From the NCBI GenBank assembly GCA_905250115.1, contig CAJNOI010000246.1:45330-109329 (forward strand): a stretch of DNA of 64,000 nt. The letters run 5' to 3'. A program made the position numbers and the translations under genes. Shown here in pieces: positions 24,664 through 37,493 of the stretch. This DNA comes from Adineta steineri (lineage: Eukaryota > Rotifera > Eurotatoria > Adinetida > Adinetidae). Position 1 is the first letter of the stretch. Every line of letters begins with the position of its first letter. The notes beneath the pieces were generated by a model. It was not told where the DNA came from and made no database searches. It saw only the letters and a program-made list of their open reading frames with translations.

Positions 24664-24954
24664 AAACAGTTTTTTTTGTCTTGTTATGTTTTTAATTATC
24701 TAAAAAATAAATATTAAACTTTATCCACTTTTGCTCTATGAATCATCAATGTCATGATTTTCTTTAGGTTTACTGATTTATTCATCTTCATTATTTACAA
24801 AAATAGATGTTTTTATCCGTTATATCAAGATTGTGGTAGCTGAAGTGATAAAAAGATATATATTGAAAGTTTTATTATTTTAGCATTAGTATATCGTTTA
24901 AATTTGAAAAAATAAACCGATAGAAAATGATAATTGTCTGAAAAAGGTTTACAA

Positions 24955-25840
24955 CTAAGAAACAAATAAACAATCCGTTGGAATAAAACCTTCATAACTC
25001 TGTTCATTTCGTATCCAAATCCAATGTGGATGTGTTGAATGTAAAATTTGTACAAATTCATTTTTTCTTACAGTTAAATCTTGACGAAATGTAGCTGAAT
25101 ATGGTTTTATTATTGAATACCATCCATCAATTAATGTTGAAGTCAAAGGTCCATTTTGTTCATCGTCATCAGTACAAATAATAGTTTGATCATATTCTTC
25201 ATTTTCATATAAAATCTGACGACTACTTTCTGCTAATGGAATGTGTTCTAAAAGTGGTATTTCATCGAAAAATAATTCTGAATAATCATTTGCTAATAGA
25301 TTATGTGAAACATAATTAATGATCGATGGATTACACCTTAGATGACTTGATTCTAATTGTTTTGTTCGATTAAATAATGAAGTTGACGATGGTAATGAAT
25401 AGTGTGAAAAGTTACTTAATGTTGATAAACCAGAATCTGTTGAATGTTCACTAATCGATGAAATTGTATCATCTGATCTAATCTATAGTGAGAGAAGAAA
25501 AACAAACATAAACAATATTTTTATAGATATTTGTTAATAATTAATAAAATCATACATCGATTAAAGATTTTGTTATTTTAGATTTTTCATCACAATGATA
25601 ATTGATCGGTGAATCAGACGTACGATTACGATTATAACGAATACCACAGGATGTTTCTAAAATATAATTGTATAATTTAAATGATAATTAATGATTGAAA
25701 AACTTACTTTTCATAGTTTTATAAAAGGTATTCTTCATTTTATATAAACAAGCAAATACTTTAGCTGTTGTTTCTTCCATTTTATGACGATTTGTATATT
25801 CATTACCTTCGTTTTCATACATCTGACTAACTTTTTTCAT
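24955..25840 (-). CDS. Protein with C-terminal SH3 domain
   Basis: Three exons (25840-25708, 25656-25556, 25482-24955) give 253 residues. An in-frame stop lies shortly upstream of the ATG at 25840, which supports that start unless a 5' exon is spliced in. Residues 198-253 form an SH3 fold at the extreme C-terminus. It shows the first aromatic patch (KPYSATFRQDLTV), an acidic RT-loop-like segment, HWIWIRN for the conserved Trp, and EGFIPTDCL for the G-x-(F/I)-P-x-(N/D)-Y element. SH3 domains bind Pro-rich peptides in signalling and cytoskeletal adaptors. The N-terminus is Lys/Glu-rich and helical, and the middle is Ser-rich with a stretch of acidic residues (CTDDDEQNG). No paralogue family could be named. 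Confidence 0.82.
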
Positions 25841-27027
25841 TTCTTTTTCGAAATGATAGATTAGTCAGATTGTTTCACACATTTTATTTTATTCACCTAT
25901 CTTAGATAATCCATTTACGTCTTCTCTCTTTCTCGTTTTTGTTCATGCCCATTATAACCATTGAAATTATTGCCCATTGGCTATGTTTATATTTGATCTT
26001 ATTTCAATTAATGGACTCATTTGGTGTGATCACCATTTGTTTGATGATAACTCATGTGGAGCAGGAAAGAGATACGAACTGTTGACATCAAGCAATACAT
26101 AATTATTCATTTGTTCAACTCAAATATTAAAGCATAAAAAAATAATAATCATTTCTTATTTTGATCTCGATACAATCACATTCAAATTTTAATTTGAAAA
26201 TCATTATTTTTTTCAAACAATTTATTATTCTAGGAAAGTAATTATGTCTAAACTTAGAAAAAGTTACATATAATTCATATAGAAAATATTATCGTGTTGA
26301 GTTAGATATACATCAAAATCATGCAAAAATATTTTTATATTTAAACAGTAGACTTTTACGTCACAAACATATTCAATTCACTAAAATGCTTTTTACAATT
26401 CATTTAATTTTTTGACGACATATTTCTATACAAAATTGTACTTTTTCATGACATTGTCTATAGAAAAAAAAATCATACATCCTGTTTTATATCATATATA
26501 ATTAGAAAAACACTTCTCCTTTGTTCTTAAAATTGACATGATTTATAGATGGTTACAAAAGTCAGTGTAATTACTTCATTTAAAAATAGCGATGCCGAGA
26601 ATATCATTGTTGAAAGAATAGAGAACTATTTTGATTACTCGAATATATCTTGTCCTTCATTTTCTAATAATTTATTGTATATCGATAAGAACGGAAGTAT
26701 ATAAGTAGCATCAAATTCAATGACTTACTGTTAAGTAGAAACTCGATTCAGATCAAATGTGTAAACCTTCGAGCTTCTGTTTTCAAAGGATGGAGATTTA
26801 TTTAATAAATTATTCTTTAATCTTTAGTTTTCAGGAATGAAATCCAGACTAATAATTTTATTTAAAAATAATTTTCTTTTCACATTACAATTATTAATGG
26901 TGCATTAGTTTATTGAACTCATAGACACTGAAAGAAAACAAAAATAAGCAAATAATAATTTAAAAAAAAAAAGTTTTATTGGACAATTGTATAAAGCTCG
27001 ATTTTCCTTCACTATCAGCCATATCAT
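25841..27027. other. Intergenic, no gene seen
   Basis: AT-rich spacer between two minus-strand genes. No coding exon, repeat or RNA gene was recognised. Confidence 0.6.
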
Positions 27028-29592
27028 TTATTGTGATGGATAATAAAGTCTCATTGCATTAGGTTGTGTTTGTCGTGTCGAACCGGTTTGTTGTGTCAAT
27101 GACATATATCGTCTATCACGAGTTATTTGATCCTTATGTATAAATTCTTGATTGATTGATAATCGTTTTCGTTGACAATACCATCGACAATTACAGCAGT
27201 TCTTATGTTGTTCTGGTGCTGGTTGAATATTAAAATGTACATACTCATCATCTAAACTTTTTGAAATTTCATCTCGAGTTGCAGCTACTTTATAAGTAAC
27301 ATAAGGTTCTTTGCGTAATTTTGTACAATCAATTTGAAAATAACAACACCATATATCACGAAATAAACGTTTTACACGATAAAACCATCCTAATAACATA
27401 AGTCGAAGTTCATTACGAAAACTTCTACCACATAAACAATGTAAAATTATATTTGATAATGAATTAATTAAATCAAACATAACTAATAAATCATAGATTT
27501 TACTTAAATAACTTGGACAATCATCACCGGCTGATAATTTTCTTTTACAAAAAATTAATGAAAGAATAATATCACCAAACCATGTATTTAAAATAGCAAA
27601 AAAACATTCGACTGTAATAACAAGTAATATACGACGTGTATCATCTGTACGTCGACGACATGGTAATATATAAACTGATGTTAGACGATTTAATTTTTGT
27701 ACACTATATAATGATATCATATTACTTAATATTGTTATTAATGATGGAATAATACTTCCAAATACTTAAATAAATAAACAAAGTATTTAAAGAATAAGTT
27801 AATAAGAAAATTCTATTGATAAATCTTATTCATTATTCAAAATTTATAGTATTATATTAGTATGAAAATAGTTTTATGTTACTAATTTAATTTCTATTGA
27901 TAATGTTTTTCAATATTATTTTTCCCTCTCGAATGTAAAGAAAACATTTATTCGAAACTAGAAACTTGTTTTTTAGATCTTAAGTATAATGTATTGATTG
28001 TCTTTTGTGTAGTATTTATTTCGAAAGGTAATAATTAATATCACTAATGTTCTTTCAATTATGAAGATTTTATTAAATGATTATACAGAATCAGATATTT
28101 ACTATTCTGTTGATGAAATGCATAGACATCTATATGAATGAAAATCAAGTTTATAAAATAAGGTCGATTAACGGATTATATACTACGAAGAAGCTGACTG
28201 AAAACAAGTAGTAAACTATTAGCATACATTTGACATTCCATACAAATGAAATATCACTATTCAATTAGTTGAAGAATAGCGCATTATTTCCGTCTGTAGA
28301 ACTTATTTTGTTTGAGACTATTCATGCGAAATGCCTGACGCAGGGACTTTTATAAAAAAAATTTTAATAGACACCCTTAGAATACTGACGTAGATCTGAC
28401 AATTTTTTTTTCTATAGATTAGATTATTTTCTCATCAACTAATATACCTTTTATACGGAATTAAATTCTTTTTGTAAACATTTTTGTTATTTCTTAATAA
28501 CTTAAAAGTACATTCAAGCATAATATGTTACTATTTATTTATTTACATGTACTTCTTGTTAAAAGAAATTTGATTGATGCTATGTAACTAAATTTTATTC
28601 TATTCCGTCTTCAATTTCTACTACTACTAATAATAATAATGATAATTCTTACTTAAAAGTAATGTATATCGATTGAAACTAAATAAACGGCTGTACATAA
28701 AATTATAATAACGATCGAAGAAATTGGGTTCTTGTGGAAAAAGACATTCATGAAAATGATATTTTCGACGTATTTCATTACGTGTCATTGTATCACCAGT
28801 TTTTGAAAATATAATTTTTTGTATTAAATTAACAATTGGTTTTTGATGTTGATCAAAATAATATGATAAAATATTCATTAATTCTGTTTTTTTACATATA
28901 GAATTTTTTTCTAAAAATAATGTTTGATTTGTTTGTAATCTATTTATTGTATAATTAACACATTTTAATGCATCAGATTGATCAGTCATTGTATTTGTTA
29001 GGAGATATGTTACATTTTTCATATGTTTATTCATATGTATAAACCAATCATAAATCATATTTTGATTACTTAATTTAGAACAAAATAAAGTTAAACCAGC
29101 AAATTCAAATGAATATGCAAGAAGAAAAGCCGATATAATAATTAAAATAGTTCCTTGATATTTGTATTTTTCTGTGAATGTTGTACGTACAATAAGAAGT
29201 TTTAATGAACGTGTTAAAAATACTGTTCTTTGAATAGACATTATGCACATTAATATTAATGAAAATCTCATATATGTTTCTGACTGTACTAATGGTACGA
29301 ACGGTTGTGGCCATGTTTGTGTTGCATGTTCATATGCTTGTACGAGGAATGTTGTTAAGCAGGATCCTTTTGTATTTGTACGAAATTTAAATAATGTTTG
29401 TGAATAATAAGGTAGTTTCATTAAACGAAATAATAAATAAGTTGAATCGGCTAATAATAAAACAATAAAATAAGGCGTTATCATACGATAACGAAATTTT
29501 TTTCGAAGAAATACTAATATGCATAGTCCATTGCCTGATGAACCCAAAAGAAATAAACATATGCCAACAAATGTACATGATAAAACTACCAT
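27028..29592 (-). CDS. Divergent GPCR with a very long second extracellular loop
   Basis: Two exons (29592-28653 and 27764-27028) separated by an 888-bp intron give 558 residues. The join restores TM5 (YTLLLIFGSIIPSLITIL). TM1 holds the GNGLCILVFLRKKFR pattern, and TM3 ends with a plain IQR where DRY is usual. TM7 is followed by NIILHCLCGRSFRNELR, an NPxxY-like end with helix 8. The loop between TM4 and TM5 is about 120 residues, with Cys and several N-glycosylation sites (NVT, NYT, NQT), unusually large for class A receptors. The C-tail has Cys clusters (CCNCRWYC) and Ser/Thr-Gln repeats. The reading starts almost directly in TM1, so a short 5' exon with the N-terminus may be missing; an acceptor-like CTTCAG lies just upstream of the ATG. 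Confidence 0.8.
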
Positions 29593-32033
29593 CGTGTATC
29601 TGAAGCAAATAATGTGAATGAAATTATATTTCTATTATAAAATTAATATACACAATTTACGAGCATTTATAATGTGACAGTTAATATTCACAGTTTACAT
29701 GTTAGGCAAATAGAATAATTGAAGAATTCACAAGAGTATCTCTATCGAAAGAAACTCTATTAAGATATAGTTTATTGAATGAAATGGAAAGAAGATTGCT
29801 ACTGATTAATATATATATTCATTTATCACGCATGGTTTTCGAGAAGATAAGACTATAGAAAAAAGATTTGTATTAAGTATGATTATTTTTTGCTATTGTA
29901 TGATACTTTTTGTTCTTTTTTTATACAATCATGAATGTTGTTGTCTATTAAGTTTGTTGATAAGTAGTAGACTTAGTCAGCTATAATAACGTTATAAGCA
30001 TGACAGAACTTTAATAAAAGGATTTAACTAAAGAAATATGATACAACGAAACAAGTAATGTATACCAGATGAAAGTGCAATTGAAACGATCCGGAAAAGT
30101 TGGGTCTTGTCATACTCTTTCACCGATCATGAAAAATTTTCATTTTTCATCAGTGAAATTGAAAATTTACCTTGCATTCTGTCACAAAAAAATATCATCT
30201 TCAACACTAACTGCTTCGTATCATCCCTGGATAAAAGAAGTTTTTATTCAGGGACGTGTAGAAAGACGATAGAAGGGAAAAAAAAGATGGCATTCAAAGA
30301 AAAAAACTTAAATACGCGACTAATCTAAATTTATCATCATAGCGTATTTATTTTTGACTGATATTTACGTCATTACATTATCAAGCACGATAATCTATTA
30401 ATAACAAAAACCTAAATTAGTCAACTTTTTCACTAACATCAATCAATTAGAAGCAAATATGTCATGCGTTAATCTTATATAGAAAATTTTAGAACCATAA
30501 TCAATTATAGCAAACGGATAGTCATTTCTTAACAGTTTTCCTGTCTCAAATTAAGAAATATAACAACATGAGATTTATTCCTCGATTCTAAAAACGAAAA
30601 CAGGTATTTTGAAGTTTTGTCTAGGTAAAACAAAGTATTTTTTTGATTTATTAAATGCACTTGACTCGACCTTGTTGGTGAAAAATAATAATTTTCTATA
30701 GTGATGATTTTAACTTCTTTGAAAAACATGCGTTTACAAGAATTAAATATTACGCTAAAAAAATAGAAAAAAAATCAAGATAGCTTGTTTTGTTAAAGAA
30801 TAATTTTCTCTTTCGCTACCATCCATTCACACGATAAATATATTGCTTAGTAAGAAAAAAAAACAAATTGAACTCATCAAAGAAAATCAAATTAATAACG
30901 ACATTTTCAACACTACAAAGCACTTGTATTAATGAGAAAAAAATTAAACGTGTAACTTAGATGTGGAAAAATAAATACATAAGTGAAACAGTTAGATTGT
31001 ATGGCTCTTTGCACTATTAATAGGATTTAAGCAATAAACTCATATTTCTATCAGATAATATTACTCTTTCTATTTGTTCTGATAATAAAAAATCATACTC
31101 ATTAAAAGAAACTACATTATAATTAGAAATCCTAAAATAATATTCAATGAAAAAATCCATCAATAATTACTCTTAATAAGAAAAAGGTGCGATATTTAAA
31201 AGAATGGGGCAGAATTCTATTCAATACCTGACTTTGCTTGTTTAACTATTTACATTATATAACTATTTCTTATCCGTTATAAGAACTTTGTGACGTAGAT
31301 CTAACTAAAGAATTGTTAAGTAACACGTCTGGAAATATATATAAAAGAATAAATAAAAATCTCGATTAAAAATATATGAATATATAGACTCGTAAAACAG
31401 TCTTAGTAATACATCAATACGGTTTGCTAATTTCAAAGAAGTGTCAGACATAATTTTACTAGAAAACTTTCTGTTTCCGCTGTCTATTTATTCATAAAAA
31501 GAAAATTATCGTTTCTTGTATGAATACATAACTAGTTTCTGTTGTAGTTGTATTAACTAATTCAGGTCGGGATGATTTGATAAAATATATTCAGACTGAA
31601 GGAGACTATGCAGGTCAAATTGACTCTATATATAGTTCTAGTTTATCAAGGACTCGTCTAGCATTACAATTAGTTATTTTCGATCTGCTACACAGAATTC
31701 GTCTCTTTTTACATAGACATTCTCGAAAACACATACATCTTGTGGTATATATGATGTACTATCAGTCCTGGAAGGGTTAAGATGACATTCTTATCTTTTC
31801 CTAAAAACGATTTGAAGATTTAAGATAAATGTACTTTCTCTTCGTCTGCAATAACATTGTGATGAGAATATATCAATCAATTTTGTTGTTATACAAATAC
31901 ATAAGATAATTATGTGATGTTTTCTATTGACATATGTAAACGATTTCGTATGTAGAACGAATATTGTTTGTATTGAAGATACATATATATTATTAACTTA
32001 CATATGGCATAGAAGATAATTAAATATATAAAA
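29593..32033. other. Long intergenic region, left part
   Basis: AT-rich DNA. Overlapping open frames at 30069-30328 and 31577-31780 lack splice partners, domains or coding bias and are not supported. No RNA gene was recognised. Confidence 0.55.
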
Positions 32034-32093
32034 AGAATTCTAATGATTAATGCAATGAAACAAGCGTTGCACGTAATAATATATTAGAATTCT
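32034..32093. repeat. 60-nt imperfect hairpin with 11-bp outer arms
   Basis: AGAATTCTAAT at 32034-32044 is perfectly complementary to ATTAGAATTCT at 32083-32093. An inner ATGCAA/TTGCA pairing extends the fold. The length would suit a small-RNA precursor, but nothing shows it is transcribed. Confidence 0.55.
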
Positions 32094-32143
32094 ATTTTAT
32101 CTCTAGTTAAAAATAGAACTACAGTGTGACAGAGATTTTACCA

Positions 32144-32552
32144 GAATTTTAGTGTATGCCATGCTATAAATCAAAAAACCAAATGACAACATTTTACCTT
32201 TGGATAGATATATATTTAAACAGACTATCTCGGAAGTTTCAACTCAAAAACCTTTTACTTTTGGAGATATTAAAATCTAAAAAAAAAAGGAAATCCTACT
32301 ATGCTTCAGATTATGTAGGTTATTTTTAAGACTTTATTAACTGAAGGGGGAGAATGTTTTTTGAAATGAAAATAACAGAATATTCTGTTTATATATAAAC
32401 CTGTCTATCGGCACAGTGTTTTATCCAGGATTTTACCTTTGAGGGATCAAAAACAATCCCGGGATTGTGGGAAGGGCAAACGCACAGATCTCAGATCGAA
32501 ATGTCATCATTCGATTTTTTTTTATGTATAGCATGATATACACCAAAATTTT
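32144..32552. mobile_element. Decayed inverted-repeat element, about 0.4 kb
   Basis: The left end AATTTTAGTGTATGCCATGC (with CTATA following) near 32145 recurs inverted near 32527-32552, with about 3 mismatches over 24 bases. The similarity continues inward, less perfectly, as AAATGACAACATTT versus GAATGATGACATTT. The interior includes a GC-richer stretch (CAATCCCGGGATTGTG near 32453) that is itself palindromic. There is no coding capacity. It looks like an old MITE or foldback element; the family is not identifiable. Confidence 0.5.
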
Positions 32553-35500
32553 AGTAATATACCTATAACTTGGAACAGAAAGCTTAAAAATTTTTGGATT
32601 TTTCATATGTCACTAGAATCTATCTTATGAACAGAGTTTAAATCTAAAAGCGACTGAACAGTTGAAAATGTTATCTTATAAGTCAAAATTCTAATCTTTT
32701 GTTCCTTACTTTAACTAGAAATATATTTTTTTTTGTTAAATGACTAAATTAAATTACATATATATGAGTTATCTAAGTTTACTGGAATGATTATGCACGA
32801 TCTGCAATAAATGAATCAAAAACTATTTTAATTAAAAATTTACTCTCGAAAAAAAAACATCAATCAAATAATATTTCTGTAACACCTTCTGTTCATCTTA
32901 TAGATAACATCTTTTGTGATTGATATGCGACACTGTTAGTTTTTCTTCTTACTAGTTATACATCTAGCTATATCCTTAATTTATCATTACTCTTTTTCCC
33001 TTCCTCTTGCACACGATTATATCACTAACAAGTTTGCATGTATCACATATTCTCATATTTATATTTAGTCTATCATAAGTCATCTTGTTCTTCTCTCTCT
33101 AATTATTCTTCTCCTTTTTTCTCCATTGCTCTCTCTATTTGGTGACTTTCCGACGAAACGAGAAGCAACCTGATTGAATAAAGGAACAGCTGTACAAGTT
33201 TAGATTACAAAGTTGTTACAAATTCAGTATATTAAAACTTTGGATAACAACTAACACTTATATGACATACTTATTTTTGCATATTGATAAAATGTATACT
33301 TGACAGTGTAACTAAGAGCGTACAGCTATCAAGACATGTTTCATGCGAAAAGAATATTGTTAATAATAAAGAAACTGTCTAACAATCCTCATTATTCTAA
33401 ATGATACTCTATATTTAAATAAAACTTAAGATAAACAAAGTAAATTGTATGTTTAATTGTTAACTATTAGTCTAATAATAATATTTTTTATTTGAGAAAC
33501 TATGAAAAACAAATTTCAGTATCTGACATACTTTTCTTATTGCATTCTCTTGAAACATTTTTAGATCTACGTACTTTATAACATGCTTTTAGAGATCTTA
33601 TTCAGTAATCTTAAAATTGCATAGAGAAAAGACTTGACAATAAAATTATTATTCATTAAAACACATAAGTATAATTTTAAATATGAATTCATTGATCGTT
33701 CTACATAAATTCAATATAATTATAATAAATCTTATAAAAGCTACCTATATGACATTTTTCTAATTGAAATAATAATTTCAAAGATTGAGTATTATTTTGA
33801 CTTATAATGTTTGTACCCGTGATAAACTCAATGGCTCTAGACGTCTCTACTTTATACTACTTTTAACTTCGAAACTAATTATTTCCTTTTCCTGAAATAA
33901 AAAAAATCTAATTACACTTATTCCGTTATTTTCAAAAGAATAAATGTTGCTTCTGGCATAATTTTTTCTTATTTAAAACGATATATATATCATTTCGTTT
34001 TCTTCTAATTCACGAATAAAGGAAGAATAAGTAATACTAATCAAAATAGGGAATATGTCAATAAAATACCTATACGTAAATATTAAAAGAAAAAAAAAAT
34101 ACTTATTGTATAATTATTACTTTGAATAACTTGCCAATGGATTTTCTTCTCAATATAAATGTTTACTTTGAAATGTCGCTAAATTTGAAAGAAAAATATA
34201 ATGAAATGTTTTACATAATGAGTTAGAGGCAAATTTTAGTTAATGCATCTTTTTTTACACCAGTCTACTTGTTTTTTTGGTTACAGTTATTTCTAGAGAC
34301 GCAAATCAACAGTACTTGTATCAATTAGTTAATAGGCATTGCTTTTAGTTTATAATTATTTCTCATTGTAACAACTAATTTACTTTGCGCTTTACAGTCG
34401 AATAAACATTCATTTTGACGTGGAGACAAACAAGAATAGATTTTCTATATGACTGACGCATCTCAGTTCAAATGACAGCACATTTCTTAATATTCTAGTC
34501 ATTATTTTTTCTATCAAAAACTATTTCATTTGTAGTTATACTGTTATTGTATATAGTTATAAAAAGATTTGTAATTTTCTTTTACTTTATCGTTAACAAC
34601 TATCTTTGATCTTGAATAAATGTAGACATTTCTATAATAAAGAAATATCAAAAATATATATTAAATCCCCAAAGTACCACTGGTTCGCTGATTTTTGTAA
34701 ACACTTTATAATTACATTTTGTATTTGTTTATCGTAATCTATATAATTAAATGTTTTCGAATTTTTTCTTGTGTTCATGAATTCATTACGCTTAGAAATA
34801 AAGATATCGAATTATCATTGTTGAACATGTTCAATAAACACATCAGTTTATGTTTGATAGACTTATTGATTTATGAGATGAATTTTTCTAATCTATTCGG
34901 ATTTAGTAGCGAATTTTAATTGAAGTTTACTATCGTATAATATTTTAATATGTAATCAAAAGCTATGCTTACCTATTCAAAATTTGAATATCGAAATTAT
35001 TTTAATTTATTAAATTATTTACCTTGATTTCAGTTTGATTATGAAATATTTATGCACCAAAATAAGTAAAGAATGTGAATCTATTTGTAAGGATGATTCA
35101 CGTTTTGTATGATTTGCAGTCACGATTGAATTGAAATTTATAATAGTAATATTACGAGTATAAGAAAAAGCATAATATATATCAAATAATCATGTTGATA
35201 ATGATTTTAACGAATATATGGATACTTCGAGAATAAATCGAGTTTTTCATAATTACTATGAGGTTTTTATTAGAATATTGCTCAGTATGTGATGTTTCGA
35301 TTGAATACTGAAATACCTATATAATTTTTAAGAAAAAATTTATTTAATAAGTTTTTAAAATATATGATCCATCTCTATTCATTACTGATCAAGTAATATA
35401 TTTGTAAATATAAAAAAGATATGTGATAGACATATTTAACATCGTTTTTGATAGTTCCATTATCATTGCAATAGAATCTTAAAAAAAGAAGAAAAAATCT

Positions 35501-36096
35501 ATGAAATTCTGTACAGCGCACCCTTACTGTAATTAAAACCGATGAGATTTTTCGAAAAATACAAGTGATAAATTCAATGCATGTCAATATTACATTTGTA
35601 CTTCAACAGTCTCATATACGAATATATTTTTCGACAAGTATTTTTCTTCTTTTTCTGTTCTTCAACACGACATAGGAGACTGAAATTATTCCGGTGATTG
35701 TATTTCACTTGTCTCTAGGCATAGATCAAGTTTTACTCAATTCAAACAAATTTTTGATAAAAAATTAGAAATGATCATAAAATGCATGTAACTTCAAAAC
35801 AGTAAAATTAATGGTAAGAGTCCGTCATCTGTCGGATTTCAATCGTTGATGTTAATATAAGACCCAATAAAATAAAATCTTGTAAACTAAGTTTTCATTT
35901 CTTTCGTTTTGGGTTGGAAGACATAGCTTTGACTATAATGTAAGAATTATATAATTTTTAAACTCAATTCCGTGTTTCTTCATAAAATGCAGATACTATC
36001 CTCACCAGTCGTGATAAATGAATTAGATTATTACATAATAATGATGTTGATAAAGAAAAATATGTTTGATAAATATTAATTTTTTATAGATTTTAG
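32553..36096. other. Long intergenic region, right part
   Basis: About 3.5 kb of AT-rich DNA upstream of the DUF1295 gene. Open frames at 34719-34919 and 35375-35587 are not supported. Nothing else was recognised. Confidence 0.55.
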
Positions 36097-37082
36097 ATGG
36101 GTTCACAAATTGGAAGATTAATTAGCATTGATTTTGCTATTCAATTTATCGGATGGATTATTTCAGCTAAATTTCGAACGGAAAAATTTTTCGATTTAAC
36201 TGGTAGAATAATTTCTATTTTAGTGATTTATATATTTTTAAATTATTTATTTAGGTTCGTTAACATTTATTTTATTAACTTATTTAAGTCGAAATAAAAC
36301 TCAATCAACTCTTCGACAAAATATTCAATGTTCTTGTATATTTCTTTGGGCAATAAGGTATAGAACATTTAAAATGTTATTCTTCATACAACACTTTTTT
36401 CTTATATTCAGATTAGGTACATTTCTATTTCGTCGAATATTAAAAAGTGGTCAAGATTCACGTTTTGATCGTATACGTAATTCTCCATCAAAATTATTTA
36501 TAACATGGTTTATGCAAGGTTAAATCAATCGAACAAATTATTTTATATAATTATTTCTTCTCTACAGGTATTTGGGTAATAATAACACTTTTACCATCAC
36601 TTTATCTTAATCAAAAGCAAATTGACAAACCATTAACAAAAAATGATTATATCGGTTGGAGTATTTGGCTATTTGGTTTTGTTTTAGAAGCCGTAGCTGA
36701 TAGACAAAAGTCAACATTTAGAAATAATCCTAATAATAAAGTATAATTATTTATATGTCTATTAATTTAATTATTTTTATATGATATTTAGGGGAAATTT
36801 ACTAATATCGGTCTTTGGAAATATTCTAGACATCCAAATTATTTCGGTGAAATTTGTGCATGGTTCGGTCTTTATATTTCTTCATCACATATGCTTTCTA
36901 AATATGAAAAATTATTTGGTTTACTTTCACCAATATTTGTAACATTTATATTATCATTTGTAAGCGGAATTCCAATATTAGAAAAACAAGCAATGAGATT
37001 ATATGGCAATGATCCTGCTTATCGTGCTTATCGAAATCGTACACCAGTTCTTATTCCATTTGTTAATTTTCCTCGTATTTAA
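36097..37082 (+). CDS. DUF1295 / steroid 5-alpha-reductase-like membrane enzyme
   Basis: Five exons (36097-36202, 36255-36357, 36412-36518, 36568-36740, 36792-37082) with introns of about 50 bp give 259 residues. The N-terminal stretch reads FRTEKFFDLTGSLTFI, the usual opening of the DUF1295 family. Several transmembrane segments follow (IWVIITLLPSLYL, SIWLFGFVLEAVADRQK). The C-terminal catalytic-type signature is LWKYSRHPNYFGEICAWFG, then YRAYRNRTPVLIPF. In related enzymes (5-alpha-reductases, isoprenylcysteine methyltransferases) this region binds NADPH or SAM, and the R-HPNYFGE motif is the hallmark. The substrate is unknown; a lipid or steroid reductase role in the ER is plausible by family. 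Length is typical. Confidence 0.9.
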
Positions 37083-37493
37083 AAGAAGAACATTTGATTT
37101 TTTTTATATATTCTATTCTTCGTTAGTTTTGGATAAGAAAGATTTTTTTTCGCATCATGATTAAAAATAAATTCATTTGACAGATTAATAATCTCTTCAA
37201 CTGTTATTCTCATTTAATAAGAAAAAAAAACTTTCGATAGTTTCGTACTCAATAACTTAATAATCAGTTCTAAGAAAAGGATATATTGCAATATATGATT
37301 ATCTAATGGCATATGTGAACTAACATTCATATCAATTTATTTTGAGAAGTTGTTAACATACCAATAGTTCTATGCAAATCTTTGTATGTCTAATTGGTAA
37401 ATACTCGAGAGATAATAGGCGAGGAAAAAAGAGAGTATTGCATATTGTAGATGTGGAAATATTTCAACCAATATACAGTTATTACAGTTAAAG
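37083..37493. other. Short intergenic spacer
   Basis: About 400 bp between two plus-strand genes, holding the 3' end of one and the promoter of the next. Nothing distinctive was recognised. Confidence 0.6.

Noticed and set aside
30069-30328. Two overlapping plus-strand frames
   Set aside because: No domain, no splice partners, and two frames overlapping on the same strand are typical of chance.
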